Shown in pieces: positions 7,719 through 11,453 of a DNA stretch of 11,453 nt. The stretch covers positions 1 through 11,453 of the forward strand of contig CAYGAW010000191.1 of NCBI GenBank assembly GCA_964347945.1, written 5' to 3'. Position 1 is the stretch's first letter, and every line of letters begins with the position of its first letter. Below the pieces are notes generated by a model, which made no database searches, was not told the origin of the DNA, and saw only the letters and a program-made list of their open reading frames with translations. Origin of the DNA: CAYGAW01 sp964347945. GTDB taxonomy: Bacteria; Chloroflexota; Anaerolineae; UBA7937; B3-Chlor. The position numbers and the translations under genes were made by a program.

Positions 7719-7756
7719 TCTGTTCCTTTCTGCACTGCCATCCTACTTCACGACCA

Positions 7757-7951
7757 CTAGCGAATCACCTCGACCACGAGATCGTAAGGGCCAATCCCAG
7801 GTCGCCGCGCTCGTACCCTCTTGCCTAGTAGCTCACAAGCATCTGCTGAGAGACCCCACCCCCGCGCGCCGGAAGCCGCCCACACGAGGAGCATTATCCG
7901 CGCAAACCTAGGCAAGAGTGCACGCATAATGTCGGCTTTCGAGTAGAACAA
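7757..7951 (-). CDS. Possible small hypothetical protein upstream of ecfT
   Basis: A 64-codon frame on the strand of the ecfT operon, ending 38 bases before the ecfT ATG. The translation has an ordinary composition (RALLPRFARIMLLVWAASGA near the N terminus, GIGPYDLVVEVIR at the end) and could be a small protein or the 3' end of a lost gene. Against it, the only start at the left edge is TTG without a clear ribosome site. An in-frame ATG nine codons in lacks one as well, and I recognise no family. It may simply be chance in GC-rich DNA. Confidence 0.2.
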   Translation of the reverse strand: MFYSKADIMRALLPRFARIMLLVWAASGARGWGLSADACELLGKRVRARRPGIGPYDLVVEVIR

Positions 7952-8260
7952 CTGCCATGATTTGCCAGCATCATGTCACAGGCGCACCTCTTCGGTGCGC
8001 CCGCTCTGGTCTCCAGCAGTGTTCGAACCCGCACGGAGGATTCACTCCGACGGATTCTGAGCTATGAGCCGTATCCGAATCCAGACCACACAATATGCAG
8101 GTATGTGTCTACCGAAGACGCCCATTTCTAGCAGATGACCGCCCATCGCAGGCAATCGTTCTCGGCAGGTCCGCAGCACTGAGGTCCGTGCCTTTCGCAA
8201 CCACCCTGACATTCCGCGCTGTGCGAGAGAGATGGTTCCTTGCACTGGACTGGCTCCAAG
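7952..8260. other. Gene-free structured interval between ligase 3' end and ecfT
   Basis: No convincing gene. On the strand leading into ecfT the order of possible stems is: GGATTC/GAATCC (8082-8077 with 8057-8052), CGGAG/CTCCG (8049-8045 with 8038-8034), a short CTGG/CCAG stem around 8006-8016, and the strongest, an eight-base GGCGCACC/GGTGCGCC stem (8001-7981). A GTTCGAAC octamer at 8021-8028 recalls a tRNA T-loop, but a full cloverleaf cannot be drawn. The stretch 8083-8260 shows nothing I can name. Confidence 0.4.
7981..8001 (-). repeat. Perfect 8-bp hairpin upstream of ecfT
   Basis: GGCGCACC and GGTGCGCC pair perfectly around a five-base loop. There is no adjacent T-run on either strand (the flanks are ATGTCACA and CGCTCTGG), so it is not a standard intrinsic terminator. 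It could end ligase transcription weakly or form part of a leader structure for the ECF operon. Confidence 0.5.
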
Positions 8261-9895
8261 TCAGTCGCCTGGAAAACTCGCGTACTGACTCCGCAACACC
8301 TTCTTGTCAATCTTGCGGACGCTGGTTCTTGGGAAGTCCTCGACGAAGACGTAGTGGTCAGGCACCGCCCACTTCGTGATCACTCCCTCTGTCACGTATT
8401 TCATGAGGTGTTCTCTCATCGCCTCGGCCGTGATCCTCTCCCCCGCCCCCTCCACGGGGAGAATGATGGCCAGGGGGCGCTCACCCCACTTCTCGTCGGG
8501 CACACCGATCACCGCCGCTTCTAGTACGTCTTTCTGCAAGCTAAGCAGATTCTCCAAGTCCAGGGACACGATCCACTCGCCGCCGCTCTTGATGACGTCC
8601 TTCATGCGGTCCACAATCTGGATGTATCCGTACTCGTCCACGTTGGCCACGTCGCCCGTGTGGAGCCATCCTCCCGCCCACAGTTCCTGTGTGCGCTCGG
8701 GGTCCTTGTAGTAACCTGGGGTCAACCATGGACTGCGCACTACAATCTCTCCAGTCTGTATCCCGTCGCGCGCGACGTCCTTGCCGTCCGAACCAACCAC
8801 TCGAATCTTCACCAGAGGCACGGGAAATCCCGTCTTTATCTTCACGTCCAGTTGTCTGTCCTCGCCCCACTCCTCCTCCATGAAAGGCCTGAGATTGGCC
8901 AGGACGAGAAACGGGCACGTCTCCGATAGACCATAGCCGCCAGTGGCCTTGATGCCCAGCTCCTTCGCTGCCAGCGCCAGCCCCTTGGTTAGCCGGGCCC
9001 CACCGATGATGACTTTCCATTGGCTCAGGTCGAGACCCTTCGCAGCTGGGGACGTGATGACCATCTGCAGAATGGTGGGGACACAGTGGCTGAAGGTCAC
9101 CTTCTCTCTCGTAATCAGTTGGAGAATCAACTCCGGGTCGTACCTGCCGGGGTAGACCTGCTTGAGGCCGAAGACGGTGGCTAGATAGGGAATCCCCCAT
9201 GCATGGACGTGGAACATAGGGGTGAGAGGCATGTAGACGTCATGCTTGCTCAGGCCTCCATCGTTACCAAGCATCGCCACTGAGGTCCATCCAGCGAAGT
9301 TATGCAGGACCATCTGCCGGTGCGTGAAGTAGACCCCCTTGGGCCTGCCCGTCGTGCCCGTCGTATACGACAGCGTGGCCTGTGTGTTCTCGTCCATATC
9401 CGGCAGCTGGTCGAGGGCAGACGAGTCCGAGAGCAGCTCCTCATACTCGGCATCGACCCAGTAGATGTCCGGTTTCTCCCCGCCGTCGGTGATCACGATG
9501 TACTTGCGAATGGACGGAACCCGGGTGCGAACCTGCTCCGCTAGCGGCACGAAATCCTCGTGAAAGATGAGCACCTCGTCCTCCGGGTGCTCGATGGTGT
9601 AGATCACGTTCTCAGGGGCCAGGTTGGGATTGATGGTGTGAAGAATGGCACCGATTCCGGGGATGGCGAAGTACATCTCCAGATACCGGTGGCTGTCCCA
9701 CTCGATCACCCCAACCTTGGTACCTTTCTGGACCCCCAGCCGTAGAAGAGCAGAAGCCAGCCTGAGGACTCTATCATACATATCTGTGTAGGTGTGGCGC
9801 AGTTGCTGCCGGTAGACGATCTCCTGATCGGGAGCCCACGCTACACCCTGTTCAAGTAGATGCTTGAGCAAGAGCTGGAAATCATAGGCGGCCAT
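8261..9895 (-). CDS. Fatty-acid/acyl-CoA ligase (AMP-forming)
   Basis: A 544-residue member of the ANL adenylating superfamily, in the group of medium/long-chain acyl-CoA synthetases: it activates a carboxylate with ATP to acyl-AMP and transfers it to CoA. The P-loop SYTTGTTGRPKG ends near Lys186; GGYGLSETCP is the A5-type motif, and WLHTGDVANVDEYGYIQIVDRMKD holds the A7/A8 hinge region. The catalytic lysine is Lys528 in FPRTSVRKIDKKVLR, where the usual Gly before it is Arg. The start at 9895 is chosen because GGAGG lies five bases upstream. A TTG start at 9925 would extend it by ten residues but lacks a site. Divergent from the TetR gene and a possible target of it. The chain-length or aromatic preference is not predictable. 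Confidence 0.93.
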   Translation of the reverse strand: MAAYDFQLLLKHLLEQGVAWAPDQEIVYRQQLRHTYTDMYDRVLRLASALLRLGVQKGTKVGVIEWDSHRYLEMYFAIPGIGAILHTINPNLAPENVIYTIEHPEDEVLIFHEDFVPLAEQVRTRVPSIRKYIVITDGGEKPDIYWVDAEYEELLSDSSALDQLPDMDENTQATLSYTTGTTGRPKGVYFTHRQMVLHNFAGWTSVAMLGNDGGLSKHDVYMPLTPMFHVHAWGIPYLATVFGLKQVYPGRYDPELILQLITREKVTFSHCVPTILQMVITSPAAKGLDLSQWKVIIGGARLTKGLALAAKELGIKATGGYGLSETCPFLVLANLRPFMEEEWGEDRQLDVKIKTGFPVPLVKIRVVGSDGKDVARDGIQTGEIVVRSPWLTPGYYKDPERTQELWAGGWLHTGDVANVDEYGYIQIVDRMKDVIKSGGEWIVSLDLENLLSLQKDVLEAAVIGVPDEKWGERPLAIILPVEGAGERITAEAMREHLMKYVTEGVITKWAVPDHYVFVEDFPRTSVRKIDKKVLRSQYASFPGD

Positions 9896-9982
9896 CGCTG
9901 CCTCCGTCTGTCGTTCCGTGGACAACAGCCTTCACGATGCGCAAAGCCATTGGCACTGATCCTTCCCATCTGCCGTGGTTTC

Positions 9983-10012
9983 ATTGTAGTCTCATCGGGA
10001 GTTGGACGTCAA
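9983..10012 (-). promoter_or_regulatory. Predicted promoter for the acyl-CoA ligase gene
   Basis: On the minus strand TTGACG (10012-10007) is followed after 18 bases by TACAAT (9988-9983), five of six matches to each sigma-70-type box. The expected start point near 9976 gives a leader of about 80 bases before the ligase ATG. No copy of the TetR operator core is seen here. Confidence 0.5.
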
Positions 10013-10118
10013 CCGTTCGCCTCAGGTTGTTGTTCAGCGATCCCGTTGGACCTTGGGCCGACATGCAGCAAAGGCCTCAGGTTTTCCGGAGGAGGTCACA
10101 CGCCAGTAGCCAACGGAC

Positions 10119-10147
10119 TTGACAACCCGTCAGGACCAGAGTAGAAT
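10119..10147 (+). promoter_or_regulatory. Predicted promoter for the TetR-family regulator
   Basis: TTGACA (10119-10124), a 17-base spacer and TAGAAT (10142-10147): a full-consensus -35, the ideal spacing and a five-of-six -10. It predicts a transcript starting near 10153-10155, inside the palindrome that follows, and a leader of about 37 bases before the ATG. Confidence 0.78.
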
Positions 10148-10149
10148 CG

Positions 10150-10169
10150 GAGACCGACCGGTCTGTCTC
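10150..10169. promoter_or_regulatory. Palindromic operator, probably for the TetR regulator
   Basis: A 20-base palindrome with one mismatched pair: GAGAC-C-GACCGGTC-T-GTCTC. Inside it, AGACC-GACC-GGTCT (10151-10164) has the AGACC-N4-GGTCT arrangement known from NemR-like TetR-family operators. It begins three bases after the -10 box and covers the predicted start point, so a bound dimer would block transcription of the regulator's own gene. Two overlapping symmetry centres could allow two dimers. Confidence 0.72.
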
Positions 10170-10190
10170 TCCGTCCCATGGGGAGCGATC

Positions 10191-10778
10191 ATGACGAATC
10201 TAAAGGGAAAAATCATCCACGAGTCCTTGCGACTGTTCTCCCTGAAAGGGTTCTTGAGCACGTCTATTGACGATATCCTGACTGCTGCGAACGCTTCAAA
10301 AGGCGGCTTCTACAATCATTTCCCCACCAAAGAGGCACTGTTCTTTGAGGTCTTGGCAGAAGCGCGAAGGGTCTGGCGCGAGAGGTGTCTGTCAGGTCTG
10401 GACGAGATCGAAAGCCCGGTGGGGAAGATCGTAAAGCTCTTGGAAAACTACAGAGACCAGTATCTGAAAGATACCGAGTATTTGCCTGGAGGTTGCATCT
10501 TCGTCACGTTTTCCGTTGAGATGGATGACCAGTTGCCCCATCTGGCCAAAGAGGTCAACGTAGGGTTCGTACGGCTCAAAGCAATGATTCAGAGGCTCTT
10601 GGACGAAGGAAGGCAATCGGGTGAATTGAGTAGCAATGCCAGTACCGGCGCCATAACGGAAATGTTGTTTGCCGGCATGCTTGGTGCTTCTGTCATTTAT
10701 GGAGTAGATAAGTCGACTGACAGCCTTGACAAGTCGATAGACACTCTTATCGAGTATCTCGAGGAGCTGAAGCGATAG
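10191..10778 (+). CDS. TetR/AcrR-family transcriptional regulator
   Basis: A 195-residue regulator of normal TetR length. The N-terminal helix-turn-helix covers about residues 5-50: IIHESLRLFSLKGFLSTSID, then DILTAANASKGGFYNHFPTKEAL, with the family's Gly-Phe-Tyr-Asn-His-Phe recognition end. The C-terminal ligand domain contains GGCIFVTFSVEMDD, a pattern seen in NemR/YcdC-like and related TetR groups that sense electrophiles, drugs or acyl compounds; the ligand here is unknown. The ATG at 10191 is chosen because GGGGAG precedes it by five bases and the homology starts there. A longer reading from 10119 would begin inside the -35 box. It is probably autorepressed through the palindrome just upstream and may also control the divergent ligase or the downstream genes. 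Confidence 0.93.
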   Translation: MTNLKGKIIHESLRLFSLKGFLSTSIDDILTAANASKGGFYNHFPTKEALFFEVLAEARRVWRERCLSGLDEIESPVGKIVKLLENYRDQYLKDTEYLPGGCIFVTFSVEMDDQLPHLAKEVNVGFVRLKAMIQRLLDEGRQSGELSSNASTGAITEMLFAGMLGASVIYGVDKSTDSLDKSIDTLIEYLEELKR

Positions 10779-10954
10779 GATTGTCCGGCGCGCACGGCTT
10801 GGCGACAGACACACCGTGAAGGCTACTCTTGACGCTGGCTAGCCCGTCTCACCATCGTCGAAGGGGTGTACGGTGCACCTTGAGCACGACATGCGACACT
10901 CACCGAGTTCTCCAGAACCGGAGATGCGGGATTGCGGGAGGTAATTGGCGCAGG

Positions 10955-11348
10955 ATCCAACCGCCGCCTATCGAACTAGACTGGAAAGATTCGTGTATGA
11001 TCTGCTACACCGGCGGCACCACTGGCCTGCCCAAAGGGACGATCTTGCACTACCGCTGTGTCACCACCAACTCGGTCAACACCGTCGTCAGCTGGGGACT
11101 GCGCCCAGACGACGTGATACCGCAGCATATGCCTTTCTTTCATACCCGCCTACTCAATGTCCTCACAACACCGCTGGTCCACATCGGAGGCACAAGCATC
11201 GTTTGCGGCAACCCTCGACATTGACCAACTCTTCGACCAGATCGAGGAGCTAGGGGCAACCTTCTCTTTCGCTGCCCCGACCATGTTCCTGATGATGATC
11301 CAGCACCCGAGCTGGCAATCGCTCGATCTTCAAGCTTGCGGGGAATAG
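10955..11348 (+). pseudogene. AMP-dependent ligase (ANL superfamily), internal remnant with frameshift
   Basis: Frame 2 carries IELDWKDSCMICYTGGTTGLPKG, the ATP-binding P-loop of acyl-CoA synthetases. It continues through VTTNSVNTVVSWGLRPDDV, MPFFHTRLLNVLTTPLVHIGG and TSIVCGN. Near 11205-11220 homology moves to frame 3 (DIDQLFDQIEELGATFSFAA, then PTMFLMMIQHP), where it stops at TAG 11346-11348. The N-terminal half (about 150 residues) and everything after the mid-domain, including the catalytic lysine, are missing. The sequence differs clearly from the intact ligase in the window (GG-TTG-LPKG against GT-TTG-RPKG and different flanks), so it is not a recent duplicate. The left boundary is approximate; the 150 bases before it show no recognisable coding. 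Confidence 0.78.
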
Positions 11349-11364
11349 ACAAGGAATGGGAGTA

Positions 11365-11453
11365 ATGCGCCTGAATGGGAGAGTAGCCCTCATCACTGGA
11401 GGGGCGGCCGGCATCGGCAAAGCCACAGCCGAACGTTTTGCCGAGGAAGGGGC
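11365..11453 (+). CDS. Short-chain dehydrogenase/reductase (SDR), N-terminal part only
   Basis: The first 29 codons of a gene that leaves the window. They read LNGRVALITGGAAGIGKATA and AERFAEEGA, the first beta strand and helix of an SDR Rossmann fold with the TGxxxGxG nucleotide-binding motif (TGGAAGIG), as in NAD(P)-dependent alcohol/3-oxoacyl reductases. The ATG at 11365 has AAGGA nine bases upstream; the ATG at 11356 lies three bases after AGGA-like sequence and is too close. It starts 16 bases after the stop of the ligase remnant, so they were probably one operon. Substrate and cofactor preference lie in the missing part. Confidence 0.88.
   Translation, partial: MRLNGRVALITGGAAGIGKATAERFAEEG

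Noticed and set aside
7173..7760. Plus-strand open frame of 195 codons opposite ecfT.
   Set aside because: Antisense to conserved EcfT motifs; composition (HHxxH, Gln and Glu-rich) is typical of the complement of a membrane protein gene.
8003..8100. Possible tRNA gene or tRNA fragment (GTTCGAAC with flanking stems, and TAGCTCAG on the minus strand).
   Set aside because: The T-arm lacks the conserved C61 pairing on the minus strand and has mismatched stems on the plus strand. No 7-bp acceptor stem or anticodon arm with a seven-base loop can be drawn. At most a degenerate relic.
9896..9925. TTG start giving the acyl-CoA ligase ten extra residues.
   Set aside because: The ATG at 9895 has GGAGG at five bases, and that very ribosome site would lie inside the longer frame.
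10119..10190. Longer N terminus for the TetR regulator beginning at 10119.
   Set aside because: It would start inside the TTGACA box and translate the promoter and operator. The ATG at 10191 has a good ribosome site and matches the family N terminus.

Overview
The window looks like chromosomal accessory DNA from a mid-to-high GC, probably anaerobic bacterium. The evidence is an intact tungsten/molybdenum aldehyde:ferredoxin oxidoreductase (AOR), an energy-coupling-factor (ECF) importer with a fused double ATPase, and IclR and TetR regulators. Bacillota (Firmicutes), Chloroflexota or a deltaproteobacterial lineage would all fit; I cannot decide from sequence alone. No tRNA or rRNA gene, IS element, phage gene or CRISPR array was recognised.

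Left part (about 270-4120, plus strand): an IclR-family regulator is followed by a decayed metabolic cluster. Directly downstream lies a chimeric scar: the N-terminal part of an amidohydrolase, with a nonsense codon and a frameshift, joined to the C-terminal end of what is probably a class III aminotransferase. Next comes the intact 619-residue AOR gene, then a frameshifted C-terminal piece of an Old Yellow Enzyme (NADH:flavin oxidoreductase). Regulator and AOR remain whole while the other enzymes are remnants.

Middle part (about 4118-7718, minus strand): a three-gene ECF importer transcribed in the order EcfT (long version), fused EcfA-EcfA' ATPase, six-helix S component. All three subunit types are present, so the module looks functional, but its substrate cannot be read from the S component. 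The S gene converges on the Old Yellow Enzyme remnant so tightly that one CTAG supplies both stop codons. Upstream of ecfT is about 540 bases without a confident gene but with several hairpins.

Right part (about 8261-11453): an acyl-CoA ligase on the minus strand is divergent from a TetR-family regulator. The regulator has a near-consensus promoter with a palindromic operator at the expected transcription start, which predicts autorepression. Downstream are a broken AMP-binding ligase remnant and the start of a short-chain dehydrogenase/reductase that runs out of the window.

Taken together, the region reads as a catabolic island (aldehyde/carboxylate oxidation-reduction, CoA activation, vitamin-type import) undergoing loss: four or five enzyme genes are remnants while the regulators, the transporter, AOR and one ligase stay intact. 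I found no convincing entirely new system. The points most worth checking are the orphan ECF transporter with its structured leader, the TetR operator, and the chimeric scar.
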